64,000 nucleotides of DNA from Nematostella vectensis. Its lineage: Eukaryota; Cnidaria; Anthozoa; Actiniaria; Edwardsiidae. Shown piece by piece: positions 11,001 to 22,196 of this stretch (positions are counted from its first letter, which is position 1; every line of letters begins with the position of its first letter). The stretch is taken from positions 7,608,203-7,672,202 of the forward strand of contig NC_064037.1 in NCBI RefSeq assembly GCF_932526225.1, given 5' to 3'. The notes beneath the pieces are model-generated. The model saw only the letters and a program-made list of their open reading frames with translations. It was not told where the DNA came from and did no database searches. The position numbers were made by a program, and so were the translations under genes.

Positions 11001-12308
11001 CTCCCCACTCATGGTTAGCCCGGTTGAAGGATTATATCCACCAGATCCAAACACCTCGACTGTGATTCTGCCGGACCAGGGTCGCATCCCACGTGGGATC
11101 ACACACGATTTCCTCTTCATGGCAGAGAAGCCATTACACGTCAGTATGGCACCGTTGAACTTGGCCAGAATTCTCCCGTCTCCATCCTGTTCCGTTATAA
11201 ATGTCACATCATCCATGCGCGAGACTGGGCCCGAGAACATGAGCTGGTTCGATGAGATAGAGTAAGACCTCGAGCCTTGGATCACACCTATGACTGACAC
11301 GCGGCCGACTTTGCAGTAGTATGGGAACTGCTCATTTCTTCCTGAATTTCTTAAACGCTGAAACAAAAAAGCCCATGATTCATGTATTGGATTTTCATTT
11401 CTGCTAAAAATCCAAGATTGCGGCCACAAATCGCTCGAGGCTGGTTTTTTTAGATAAAAACACCGGAAAACCTGACTCCGGGTCTGTAGCAATAGTGTGG
11501 CCCCTTGTGGTCTTTCATCATTTTTAACAATTTGTAGCGCCACCAGTACGAAAACTAAAAAGAGCACACAGCGAAGAAAAGTGCTAGAATGAAAAGAAGT
11601 CGCGTGTTGATGCTATCGAGATTCTATACAATGGACTTTCAAAAGTGCTCGTTGTATAATGGGGGTCATTATATGGAGGAATCACGTGCCCATTGTATGG
11701 AGGGTGTCGTAATATTGAGGTACCATGTGCCCGTTGTATAGAGGGCGTCTTGATATTGAGGTACCACGTGCCCCTTGTATAGAGGGTGTAGTTATTATAT
11801 GGAGGAACCACGTGCCTCATGTATAGAGGGTGTCGTGATATGTAGGTACCACCTGTCCGTTGTATAAAGGGTGCCATTAAATGGAGGTATTAAGTGCCCG
11901 TTTTATAAAGGGGTTTCGTTATTATATGGAGGAACCATGTGCCCTTTTGTAAAGACGGGGTCGTTATATGGAGGTACCACGTGCCCCTTGTTTAAAGGGT
12001 GTCGTTATTTAAAAGGTACCCCGTGCCCGTTATATAGACGTTGTGGTTATATGGAAGTACCGGGTGCCAGTTGTAAAAAGGATGTCGTTATATGTAGGTA
12101 CCACGTGCCCTTTTTATAGAGGGTGTTGTAATACGGAGTACCGCGTGCCCGTTGTATAGAGGGTGTCGTTAGGTGCCACTGTACTTACATGACATTCCGC
12201 TCGTCTCATCCCTTCCAGTCCGGTGTAAATTCCTTGAAAGGAGGGCGCACTTTCTGTCCTAAGACATATTGCTGCCAGTAATAACACAAGGAGCGCTACG
12301 ACGCGCAT
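8087..12308 (-). CDS. Secreted EGF/immunoglobulin-domain protein, 433 aa
   Basis: Eight exons on the minus strand: 12308-12189, 11357-10997, 10312-10271, 10078-9932, 9543-9397, 8850-8695, 8515-8346 and 8245-8087. All phases agree and total 1,302 nt. Exon 1 begins 'MRVVALLVLLLAAICLRTES', a clear signal peptide. Exon 2 is an unrecognised domain of about 120 residues containing 'QFPYYCKVGRVSVIG' and 'LTCNGFSAMKRKSC'. A 42-nt exon gives the end of an EGF-like module ('GFEGDNC'), followed by a calcium-binding EGF module ('DVDEC', then 'CVNTIGSFICKCPPGY'). Two Ig domains follow, each split over two exons, with 'DAGKFICVVQN' and 'DAGAYTCKASN' as the C-terminal motifs. It ends 'NLALAVT' with no membrane anchor, so it is probably extracellular. 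The intron after the 42-nt exon has a GC donor. Domain order resembles short fibulin or hemicentin relatives; orthology and function are unknown. Confidence 0.9.
9760..9960 (-). repeat. ~82-bp tandem duplication at the EGF exon donor
   Basis: 'gagcctaagtcccttgtgg' occurs at 9777 and 9860 and a variant at 9942, a period of about 82 bp. On the minus strand the unit spans the 3' end of the EGF exon (10078-9932) and its donor 'gtattc', which recurs at about 9849-9844. Confidence 0.85.
10440..11030 (-). repeat. Degenerate copies of an exon 3' end and donor
   Basis: The exon 11357-10997 ends on the minus strand in 'gagcctt' followed by 'gtaagt'. Related blocks recur at about 10451 ('acttacaaggctggcctc' on plus, an identical donor), 10598 ('actaccaaggctgccctc') and 10737 ('actaacaatgctgccctc'), roughly 140 bp apart. 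One copy is interrupted by the hAT-like MITE at 10757-10898. Confidence 0.7.
10757..10898. mobile_element. hAT-like MITE
   Basis: It begins 'caggggcggatctagc' and ends 'ctagatccgctactg', terminal inverted repeats of the CAGGGGCG type common in non-autonomous hAT elements. It is 142 bp and has no coding potential. I could not confirm an 8-bp target duplication. Confidence 0.65.
11640..12178. repeat. ~41-45 bp minisatellite in intron 1 of the EGF/Ig gene
   Basis: About 12 copies of a unit like 'ggtaccacgtgcccgttgta' followed by 'tagagggtgtcgttatatgga'. The array fills intron 1 almost to the donor of exon 1 (gtaagt at 12188-12183). Each unit contains the E-box-like palindrome CACGTG or a variant. 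Confidence 0.9.
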
Positions 12309-13210
12309 GCTGAAAACTAAAGGTCAAGAATGCTTCAGATACACAGGAAGAAGACACAGCTTACTTAAAGCAGCAATTTTGTAAGTTTACCAATAAGGAT
12401 TTAATTTCGCGCAACCTTATTTGAATTTGCGGTTCTTTTCTTCCACGCAATAAAAAGAAAAAATAAGGGCGAGGATCTAAGCAACAACAGTCATTTCCAG
12501 TGGCAGTGTTGTGTCAAAATTGTAGCTGTTGTGAAAACTGGATACTTTGTAGCCTGTGTTACAGCAAGTTTCCGCACGTGCACTTGTGTCTATATTATAT
12601 GGAAAAATAATAACGCAAACTGTACCATAGTTGCCGCAGATGTTCTAGACTCAATACACTAGGTGGTTCTTCTCAGAGGTGTCCGAGTCGAAAGCTTAGC
12701 AACGGGTGATTCAGCGGAGTTTTATTTCAGGGATGCAATTTGCAAAGAAAATCAATTCGAAACAACTGCTAAAAAGTTTTGATTTCCTTTTTTTTTGGTA
12801 CAGTAATTTTCTTTGCGAAATTAAGAGTGAGGAAACCCAATATAATGCTATGTCCCTGACAATCTCCTTATATTGCTCCGCTTCTTGGTTAACCTAGGAA
12901 TCCAGAACTTATGCTCTTAAAGGCGCGTATTACAAACCTTGTTGTTGCTTCTTCTTGTTGCTTCTTCTTGTTGCTTCTTTGCACTTTGTGTCGTTATAAG
13001 ATAGACTGCGCTCCCTCTTATATATTCTTAAAATTGCATTTGAGTTCCGTCTACCTGACGCGGAAATGCGTCACCACACTCTGATATAAAGAACGAGGTC
13101 GTGCCTTTAGACTTGAACTCCACGCGACTTGCATAAGTCTTAAAAACCAGTATCGCTGCTTTATCCAGCAGTAAAGCATATGGGGTAAGACCTCGATTTG
13201 ATTTCCCTAA
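12309..13210. other. 5' flank of the EGF/Ig gene; no gene seen
   Basis: Upstream of the EGF/Ig start codon; presumably holds its promoter and 5' untranslated region, but no TATA box or other element is clear enough to name. A short 'ttgttgcttctt' triplication lies near 12940-12980. Confidence 0.4.
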
Positions 13211-13212
13211 TA

Positions 13213-13834
13213 CAGTGAACCCTGGATTTTGCGACACGCCACGGGAGAAAGAAAATGTACCGTAAAATCGAGGTATCGTTGCAAAGAGCTCCCCGATTTT
13301 ACGATATAAAGGAAAATCCATTGAAAATTGTAGAGGTCGAATTAATTATCAACTTTTACAAAATAATAATATTGTAACTGTACTCTGTGTAAGACTGTAC
13401 AGTTACACTTTGTAAGGCTGTAATATGCATTAAACAAGATCTGTCAAGTAAAATAATCGATTAACTGTACTGGAAGCGTGTGTGGTGTCTTGAGATCTTC
13501 TCTCTTTTTTGATAGGCTAAGTTCGAACGTCGTATTATCCATGAGCCGTATTCAATGCAAATGCGTGCAAATGAAGATGAAACAATCGACTCGATTCATT
13601 TGCATGCATTTGTATTGCATACGGCTCATGGATAATACGACGTTTGAACTTAGCCATAGACAGATAAGCAATATCGTTGTATCGAGGTCAAAATTACGCT
13701 TTGGAGAACAGATTTGTATCGTAAAATCGAGAATATCGTTGTATCCAATATCGTTAGATTGAGGTAATTTCTCATATATTTCACTGTATTTTGCCGGGAG
13801 AAATGAACCTCATCGTAAAATCCAGGTTTCACTG
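13213..13834. mobile_element. DNA-transposon remnant with TA target sites
   Basis: The left end 'cagtgaaccctggatttt' at 13213 and the right end 'aaaatccaggtttcactg' finishing at 13834 are terminal inverted repeats, each flanked by TA, as in Tc1/mariner/pogo-type insertions. Subterminal copies of 'cgtaaaatcgag' occur at both ends. At 622 bp with no transposase frame it is non-autonomous. Confidence 0.8.
13515..13655. repeat. Near-perfect palindrome nested in the transposon
   Basis: Arms of about 60 bp, starting 'ggctaagttcgaacgtcgta' on the left and ending 'tacgacgtttgaacttagcc' on the right, surround a spacer of under 20 bp. It looks like a second foldback MITE inserted into the TA-flanked element. 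Confidence 0.85.
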
Positions 13835-13839
13835 TATAA

Positions 13840-15018
13840 CGATGCAATATTTTCCTTGCCATATTGTAATAGCAGTTTTTGGTGTATCGAAGAGTGGGAA
13901 AGCCCTCTTTTTTTTATCCAAAGGAACTCGTTTTTTTTTTTATCGAGTTAAGAGCCGGTACTTCTCAAGTCACGTCAAGGCTTCCGGTCCCTGAGGAAGT
14001 GCTAAAACGCGTCAGATCTTCCGTCTCATGAGATAAAGTGTTATTTATTAACTTTAGTGTTCATTGAACGAGCGATAAAAAGAACACGAAAATAACAAAC
14101 AGAAAACAAAGTCAGCCACAGAGCACTACAGAATCAAGGCCCAAAGAGGAAAGGCGCTTCCCAATAGGGTAAGATGTTTTCTTACCAGCCAATCCTGTAA
14201 ATAATTGCCTATGTAAGGCCCAATTTAGTCTTTAACCAGCCAAACCGGTAAATACTTGCCTTTATAAAGCGCAAATTAGCACACCATCACGGAGTCGCAA
14301 TCAAATGTCACGCAATGACATTTGCGAGACCTCACGCGCGCGAAGACAGGTCAAGCATTTTAATGCTTAAAAGCACTGAGCGTGCGAGTACGCATTTCAT
14401 GTAACATGGATTTAATAGCCGGGCCAAGTGATTGCTCAATAGCTATACAGCTGTTCTACGTATCGTTGTTTTTCCATAGCCTTTTTCGTATACACCATTT
14501 TGGAGCAAGGTTGCACTCGGAAAGTCCATGCTTCATAACCCAGTGTATCATGGGTATCGAATGAATAACAGGCGTAAAATTCAGACATTAACGCGTCACC
14601 ATAGGATATTGCGGTTACGACACATGGATTCTCCAGTGCAACCTTACTTGAAGTTGATCTAAACCCTAGTTCCTATACCGTTAGATTGCTCGAATAAGCG
14701 GCGGGTATTATTACATTTTTCATGACCCAGACCCAAGCTTTCAATGATAAAATGTTGTGACAGTTCTACTGCAAGTTTGTCATCAGAGCCTACACTTCAA
14801 AATGTTTAGGCAGGGAGTTTATTCACATTTGTCTTCTTAGGTGAGGTGCTTATTAAACCAATAATTGAGATAGCTGATATATAACAGACTTTGTACAACA
14901 AAGGAGGCTCAGACACACAGGGTTTGGAATGGGGGTTTATTTTTATTGCTGGTAATACATGTTTCCCTACTGTCAGCCTATGTACGAGTGATTGTAGAGA
15001 GGTGGGTGTTGAGGCAAA
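13840..15018. other. Intergenic, no gene recognised
   Basis: Mixed sequence with scattered short open frames, none with recognisable protein or supported splice sites. 'gccaatcctgtaaataattgcc' and 'gccaaaccggtaaatacttgcc' near 14190 and 14238 form a weak 50-bp duplication. Confidence 0.4.
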
Positions 15019-16889
15019 TCATAGATACATTTGTTGCATTTGACAGTAGTGAATCAGTGTACACGTTCTACATATCTTGACATGTGGTCTAGTCAAACAC
15101 ACCTTCCACAAGTGTGGTGTACAAGGGATTTTTTCACCAGCTCTTGTGTGATGCCAGGTTGTTGTTGGACACCATCGTACAACTTTTTTGACAGGGTTCC
15201 CTTGATATGGAGGTTGCAACTTGAGGAAGAAAAAATTAAATTTTCACATTCTTTGTACACAAACACACATGTAATTTTATATGTTATTAATGGCAAGGCT
15301 ATGCAAGGCTTTTGAAAATACCAAAAGGTATCTAAATCAGCATGCACAAACCGTCACAATATGTAATGTAATATGTAATGTTTTTACAACCAATCATACG
15401 AAGATACAAGCTTTGAATGTTTCACTTGATAAAGTTCGAGCTTCCAATTATTTAATAAATATATTAAACATTCCCATATATTTTTGGTGCTCAGTTTAAC
15501 TGGTTGCGCTGTAATCGTATGCTTTATGTAGAATTACTGTCAGAAATGTGTGTGCCAAGCCTGTCAGATGGCCCCTGTGCACTGGTTTTCTCCTCACATG
15601 CACAGACAAGCGTGTGCAAGCTTGCATCAGTTGGGAGAATTGTGCCTCTCATCACTAGGCTCAAAGTAATCAGATACATAGCAAGATAGCATTACCTCCT
15701 TCTCTAGTTATTCTCCTAGTAAGAATATCTTTCTCTTGGTCAGGCTTTACTCTCTTGGAGTACCACTTTTGTGAAAAAGAAAAAAAAAACAGTTATAAAC
15801 TGCTATAAGTTTAACTAATATGTTATTTCTTACTATTTTCATAAAGTTTGCTCAGAGTATTTGGTCATCAATGAATGTCAGGTGAAGAAATTCAGCTCAT
15901 CACAGCAAACACCACAATACACAACTCCAAAAGGTGCACAACAAAGGGTGAGCTGGTGGCATGAGATCCCTTTTTAGGGTCACACCTATGCTTTTAAGTT
16001 ACATAATGTAGTCATTCGGAAAAAAACATTACCTTCCTCGTGTTTTAAATATGGAGAACCACATCTCATACTGTGTTCTAGCTCTGTATAAAAAGAAACC
16101 ATTCTGTCAATAAATGGCTGTTATGATAAAAAGGTGAAATTTTGGGAGAAGTATTGCAAGGCTAGTCAGAACTAAGTAGATTTCTACATGGTTCTTCAGT
16201 AGAACGAAAGTTTATTTTGTTCATCATACCAGCCAAACAAAAGGAGAAATACATTTTCAATGATAGATTACCTTGATATTGAGCTGATTAGCCCTGGTAA
16301 AACTTTCTCATATTGTTAACTTCGCACTTCATGCTTCAAAAGTGAATGGAAAAACCACGTGCAGAAGGCCTTGGCAGTGCATCTGAAGCTTTCAATAGAA
16401 AAAGCAAATGGTAGTCAGTGATCATGTGACCGGGATTCTTTACACGTTTTCTAGCGAACATTCTGCTTAGCGGTTCAAACCATCAGAGACTTAAATACTG
16501 GCTCATCCTGCTCACAAATAAAGCAGTCAACTTTGCATTATTCGCATCACTTGGTTCGAACACAAACCGATAACCGATAGCATCTAAGGTTTCGCAAGGC
16601 TTTGCCACGTGTTTGACAGTACAACGGGCAACAAATATTTTCATATTATTTACTAGATAAGTACGAGGAATTTGGGTCAGAAAGGTGTACTGAGATAAGA
16701 AGGACGTCGAGTGTACATCCAGGCGCAGATTAGATGCAGAATACGAAAACGAAGCAGAATTCTTACCACATTTTGTCGACTCTTCTTTTTCTTATGAACA
16801 TCGAAAGGAAGAGAGCGTCCGTGGTGCTTTGCGCGCTTGAAGTAGTCTGTACCCAGGTTCTCTCTACTTGCACAACACAGGCGACCCAA
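15019..16889 (-). CDS. Possible unrecognised multi-exon gene
   Basis: Several exon-like blocks lie in order on the minus strand, but I could not join them in phase, so this is tentative. The best is a terminal block 15219-15019: acceptor 'ttttttcttcctcaag', then 'LQPPYQGNPVKKVVRWCP' running to a stop after a cysteine/histidine-rich end (CTPHLWKVC, KICRTC, HYC), possibly zinc-binding. Others are about 15769-15695 ('WYSKRVKPDQEKDILTRR', acceptor and gtaatg donor), about 16085-16033 (gtaatg donor) and about 16870-16771 ('DYFKRAKHHGRSLPFDVHKK', gtaaga donor). No known family is recognised. Confidence 0.3.
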
Positions 16890-16944
16890 TCAACTGACGC
16901 ATATAAAGCTGATACATTTTCGAGTGGTTTTCAAGGGAACAAAA

Positions 16945-17335
16945 ACATTAAAGTGTATTAATACTAAAAAAGCTAAATACACCCTTAAAAATTTTTAGCT
17001 ATTGATATGATCATTTGTGTAATTCTCTTTCTTATTCATTGGGCATTGTATTCTCATATGCACTAAAATTTAAAAACATTGTTAAGAACATCTTCAGCCT
17101 TAAAATACGCCAAAAATAAGAACGGCCCAGCCTCAACTGGAAATTAGACATTCTTATTGTTATTGATCATTTGTGTGGTTCTATTTTTACTCAGCTCAGC
17201 TGGTGTGTATGATTTCAGGTCACTGAATATTAAGAACATCGATAAGAACGTTTTCAGCCTTAAAATGCTCCAAAAATAAGAACGGCTCAGCCTCAACTCA
17301 AAAGTAGACGTTCTTATAAAAAAGTGTAATCACTG
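16945..17335. repeat. Dispersed repeat, copy A (two internal half-copies)
   Basis: 'cagccttaaaatacgcc' plus 'aaaaataagaacggcccagc' near 17097, and a variant near 17252, form two tandem half-copies. The same sequence on the opposite strand lies at about 38580-38800 ('gctgggccgttcttatttt', 'cattttaaggctgaacg'), with a further piece near 38970, marking an interspersed repeat family. Confidence 0.7.
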
Positions 17336-17339
17336 TAGT

Positions 17340-18247
17340 TCATCTCCTTCAAACAGTAAAAATTTACTTATTATGAACTTGGGCTGCCTGTGGAATTTTT
17401 AGCAGTCTTTGTATCTCACCCTCCCCTCACCACCAAATATTTCAAGGCCTGTTACAGTTCTGAGGTCCATTAAAAATAATAGCTAGGGTTTTGAGACAGT
17501 AATAAACCGAAAAATCATGTCTTACCTTTATTTTGTTCTACTTTTTTTACAGTACTTCTTTGTCTGAGTATAGTATGCTTTGTGTTTTAAATACTCGGAC
17601 TATTTTGAACCTGTAAGTTTAAGGGGGTCATACTTTCTCAAAGATACAGAAATAAATAAACACAGGATCAAAGTTGTTGTACACCTAACTGGGAAGAGAT
17701 TTAAGCATATAACGATGCCCCAAGAGCTCAAGGCTCATCTGCACGTTTTTTTTTTTAAGCATTATTTTTTGGATCCAATGAAATGCAAATCTACACTTTT
17801 CAGGAAGGCAAATACAACATATAAACTCCTGCATTAATTCTGAATTTCCCTGCTTTCACAACATCTGCTTAGACCCCTAGGTTTTTCTACAACTTTCTGT
17901 GGCCTTTATAGTTCTACCACTCCACAAAGATAAACATTGTACATCGTAAACTGAGTACGCACTCAGCATTTGGTAATTAGTTTCAGTCTCTATCTAATTA
18001 TAGCACTTCCTCTTTTTACAACTAATTTGCGTTGCACAAATAAAGAGCTACATAGCCAAATATTACAGAGAGCCTTAGCTTTAAGTGAGTTTTTATACTC
18101 TATTCTATATTTTATTCTTCAATTTCTGTATTTACAAGCTTAAGAAATATCAATCTAATGAGCATATAAATTATCTGAATACTCTTAAAGCATGTTCTGT
18201 AGTCAGCATTGCATTGAAATCAAACTGTGTGTCTGTCCGAGTGTAAT
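17340..18247. other. 3' flank of DERL2, no gene seen
   Basis: AT-rich sequence downstream (minus-strand sense) of the DERL2 stop codon, probably including its 3' untranslated region. A plus-strand open frame at 17580-17837 shows no recognisable domain. Confidence 0.4.
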
Positions 18248-21200
18248 TTACTGGTCATCGGCTCTTTCGGGACCAACTTCCTGGCCCTCTCCCCAGTTAA
18301 AGCCACCTGGTCTATCCTCAGGGAGGGGCTGGTAATTAGGGTCGTCCTGATGGCCATCAAATAATGCTTTCCTGTGAGAAGACATCAGTCTATAAACAGT
18401 ACATTCATGTCTGTGTGAGGGGAAGGGGGTATTTTTGTTAAAAGACTCAATGGTTGAGAAGATGTCCAATACACTCTTTAAGATGGTTTCTAAGAGTGTC
18501 AGGAGGAGATGTGAATCACTTTCTCTTGGGGTAACATTATCAGGCAAGCAGTGAAATGGTTTGTGAGAGTCTAAGGCAAAAGTCTAAGTCATATAAAATT
18601 TAAGGTTACGGAACAGTTTCGTGTGGACAGAAATACCGAAAATATGATTTTTACATTAACTGAATCCCTACATTAAATACTACCATATTCTGGGATAATA
18701 TCTATGGTAGCGATTTTATTTTAGAAAATATAAGCGAAAAACGTTTTTAGGAGAATTATAAGCATGGCACATTTTGCGTTATAATCTTTTAATCCTGCTA
18801 TCATTAGCGGACGCTCATCCGGGAACTTACTCGAATTTGCCCATTACCAAGCAATGCGCTACGAGTGTAGTGATTTGTTTCATCGGTGCTCACGCTCACA
18901 CTTCGGTTACTCTGTTATGCAATTTTCGATCATTTTGTAGTATTTTTAGTATCCTATATAACAAAGAAAAAATATGCCTCACAAAAAGAAGAATCCTTGG
19001 GGCTGATTTTGTCCTGTGAAGATCTACACTTACCCAATAGCAGTCATTGAATTTAGGAGGGCAGTTTCCACTTCCTCCAGGTTTCTTCCCGTGTGTTTGG
19101 CTTTTTTCTTTGCCCATGTCTACGATTTCCTAGTTTGTTGCTCTTGTTAAAAGCGTGTGTAACACTTGATAAGTGTTTGTTTTCTTCCGAAACGCAACAC
19201 AGCAGTGGTAAAACCCTATTGGCTAACGTGCGTGTCCCGATAAGGTGGAAGTGTTAAAATCCGGAAAAAGGATTAAGCATCGAGGAATTTTTAGAAAACA
19301 ATAACGCTACAAAAACACGCTATACTTTTGAATTTATGTACCATATAGATTGCTTGGAATTGCATTAAATTTGGCAGGTCGATACAGCAATACCTCGCTA
19401 ACAAAAGTGTGTGTACAGCAATTAAAATTCTAAATCAATCAAAAGTTATCAGAATTTGATCCCCGGATATGGCTGAAATTTGCATACTGTAACTTTGAAA
19501 TATAATTACTTTTGAATGAAACTAGATATCAAAAATCGAAGACACACTATTGTTAACAAGCATGTGCTGATTGAAAAAAGGCATTTGGCATCAGTTTTTA
19601 CTCACGGGGTATGAAACCTAAATTTTTCCAAAGACACCTATATCGTTTTAGGTTTTACTTTTTTTTTCGGGGACCATGTCGCGAAACTGTTCCGTAACCT
19701 TAAGTATAGCCCCTGACAGGTTGCTCTGTTAACCACATATATAAACCACACAACTTACAGGAATCCAGGTGTCTTGAGGATTCTGAATCCACCAGGCTGT
19801 TCTGGGAATATGTCTTCCAAGAAAAAGTACACATGACCAACTGCAATACCTAAAATACCGTTACAGTAAGTGATTAATTATCATTTCTTTGAAGCATTTG
19901 TTATCAAATATCAATAAGTACTGTTTATAGGTGGTTGGTTTATTTTAAATAAATATCACATTTAACATTCAATTGCCATAATGTATCAACAACCAAGACA
20001 AGCTACCTGAGCATCAGAACAGTGCCCCAATTTTTGCTTGGGCACCTTAAAGAAGCATGAGTTTACATTTTTTCCCATAGCGACCACTATATACATATTA
20101 GAGGGTGATTAAATAGTAAATCTATTTTTCATTGTGCCACTCTCACCTATAAGGTCGACCATGACTGAATTGCCGAGCATCAGTGAGAATCCAAACAGAA
20201 CCCATGGTAGGAAGGGGGCCTTGAAGGTGAGAAGGCCAAAGAAATTCATCCTGACATAGGGGTTCCTTCTGCTCCATATATACACCAGCATGATGGTGAA
20301 AGCTTGTCCCAAAAATACCAAATTCACAAACAAGGCCAGAATCTGCAAGGTGTTAAGGAAGCAAGACATAGCTCTTGACTTAAAAACATGTACAATTCTT
20401 TACACCTGGAGAATTATTTCAAAGGGGGATTAATGGCTTAAGCACCACTTATATTCCTAACTTTGTGTAATTTTCAGATATTTGTTTACCCTTTCCCTAA
20501 TGATTCATGAAATAATGCTTAAAATATTAGTAAACAATATGATTAAAAATTAAGGATAACCTACTGTACCAGAGAACAAAAATCCATAAATAAAGAAAGA
20601 GATTTAAAACAGATGTTCGATTACCTTTGGCATGTCAACCCTTTTTATGTGACGAGGCCTATATGATCAATAAGGTATTGATTATTATTGTACAAAATTT
20701 CCATTTGTTGTATAAACAATTGGGAATACTTCTATAGTAAACAATAGAATTTGTAATATATATGGTAAAGGATACAGTCATGAGTGCCCCGCCAAAAATA
20801 AACATCAATACAAAATCAGCTGTGCGACCTCTGAAAGAACCCTCCTCTAGCATCCGACAATAACGGTATCTGGCAATACTGTTAAGGATAACACATATGC
20901 ATAGATAGTCCAAAAAGCGCTATGAAAAAAACAATTAAAATTAATAAAAGGAACATCAATGTGAGGTGTTAGTTTTGAATGGTCTCAGAATAGGGGACTT
21001 GTGGTGCAGGTTATTTGCGGCACAATAACAGCAAAAAAAGCAACTTATTTAGCACATATGAACAAAGCAAGAAAGTTTATTTTCAGAAAGGGTTTATTTT
21101 TATTTAAAGATTTCACTGTTCTTATGTGACGTGTCACTGACAGTCACTGACGTGACAGTCACTTCTGTGTTTATATTGGCTTGAATTTGCCACCAAAAAG

Positions 21201-21789
21201 GTCATGTGATCTCCTAACTCATTTCTCCTATTGAAAAACTTACATGAATCAATGTAGGGTACAATCAAGTCAGTGGATTTAAAGGTCTGATGCAATGACT
21301 TTCTAAAGTTACATAGATCATTAATTTGGTGGAAAGGATACGTGAAAATCATGTTGAAAAAGAAGTTAAAACCTATTGTGCCGAAGAAGAGGAAATTTGT
21401 GACAAGTCTCCAAATCTGTGGAGAGAAAGTGAAACAAACACGTCAGAAAATAAAAACGTAATGTTGATCTAAAACTAACAGCAAAATAATATATTAGACA
21501 CAACATACAGGGTTAAATCAAATTATAGATAAAAAGAGGACCCACCTGGTATCTCTGAAAGATAAGCTCTGGATTGAAATAAAGTTGAAATGGTGTTATG
21601 ACGTCGAGTTGCTGTGTATAGAATGTTGATTGTCAGTGATAAAAACCTTACAATACGGAGTAAAAGGTAGCCAAAAAGAGGAAAGAATTTACTTACGACG
21701 GCTAGGGTGGTTAGTACACATGCCGTAGTGTAAGCCCGTGTAACGATAGGCATTTGCATGTACTCTGCGTGAAACGTTTGGTACGCCAT
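18248..21789 (-). CDS. DERL2: Derlin-2, ER-associated degradation channel
   Basis: Seven exons: 21789-21697, 21611-21546, 21415-21342, 20869-20776, 20342-20147, 19849-19759 and 18371-18248, giving 245 aa with consistent phases (vertebrate Derlin-2 is about 239). The start '[20 protein letters not shown]' and '[11 protein letters not shown]' match the family, as do '[13 protein letters not shown]', '[12 protein letters not shown]', '[19 protein letters not shown]', '[13 protein letters not shown]' and '[16 protein letters not shown]'. The C-terminus '[20 protein letters not shown]' is the conserved tail next to the p97/VCP-binding region. Derlins are rhomboid pseudoproteases in the ER membrane that help move misfolded proteins to the cytosol. 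The start lies about 400 bp from the divergent UQCR10 start. Confidence 0.97.
19034..19117 (-). other. Possible small first exon inside a DERL2 intron
   Basis: An ATG at 19117 opens a 28-codon frame beginning '[17 protein letters not shown]' and ending at a textbook 'gtaagt' donor after a TGG codon. It lies within DERL2 intron 6 on the same strand. I found no in-phase partner exon, so it may be an alternative exon, a nested gene start, or chance. Confidence 0.25.
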
Positions 21790-22196
21790 CTTGTAAGCGA
21801 AGGTGTACTATTATTTATGTTGAGATTTTGCACCCTTCACACTCAGAGACACGTCACTTGTAACCAGTTCCTCTCCGACAAAACAACAAGTACATAAGCA
21901 CGCATATCCAAGATACCATCATGGCACATAATATATAAGTTATATGATAACATAGCTATTTAAAATATAAAAGTAGTTTTCATAATTATAATTTTAGGTT
22001 ATCTGACTTTTTTTCCTTTAGCTTACATTTTAAAAAATGTGAACGCATTGGGATTCCTTTGTTACCCAAGAGGCAATGCTCTTACAACACATGCGCATTG
22101 GTCTCTACGCCATATTGCAATCTCACCGGTTCGCTTCCAGCGAGAAGACTGAAGTTTTTCCAGCAATTTGGAAAAGAAGAGAACTTCAAGATCACT
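21790..22196. promoter_or_regulatory. Probable bidirectional promoter, DERL2 / UQCR10
   Basis: Only about 400 bp separates the two start codons, which point away from each other, so both 5' untranslated regions and promoters must fit here. The flanking parts are less AT-rich than the middle. I see no canonical TATA placement I would defend. Sharing is inferred from distance and orientation. Confidence 0.6.
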
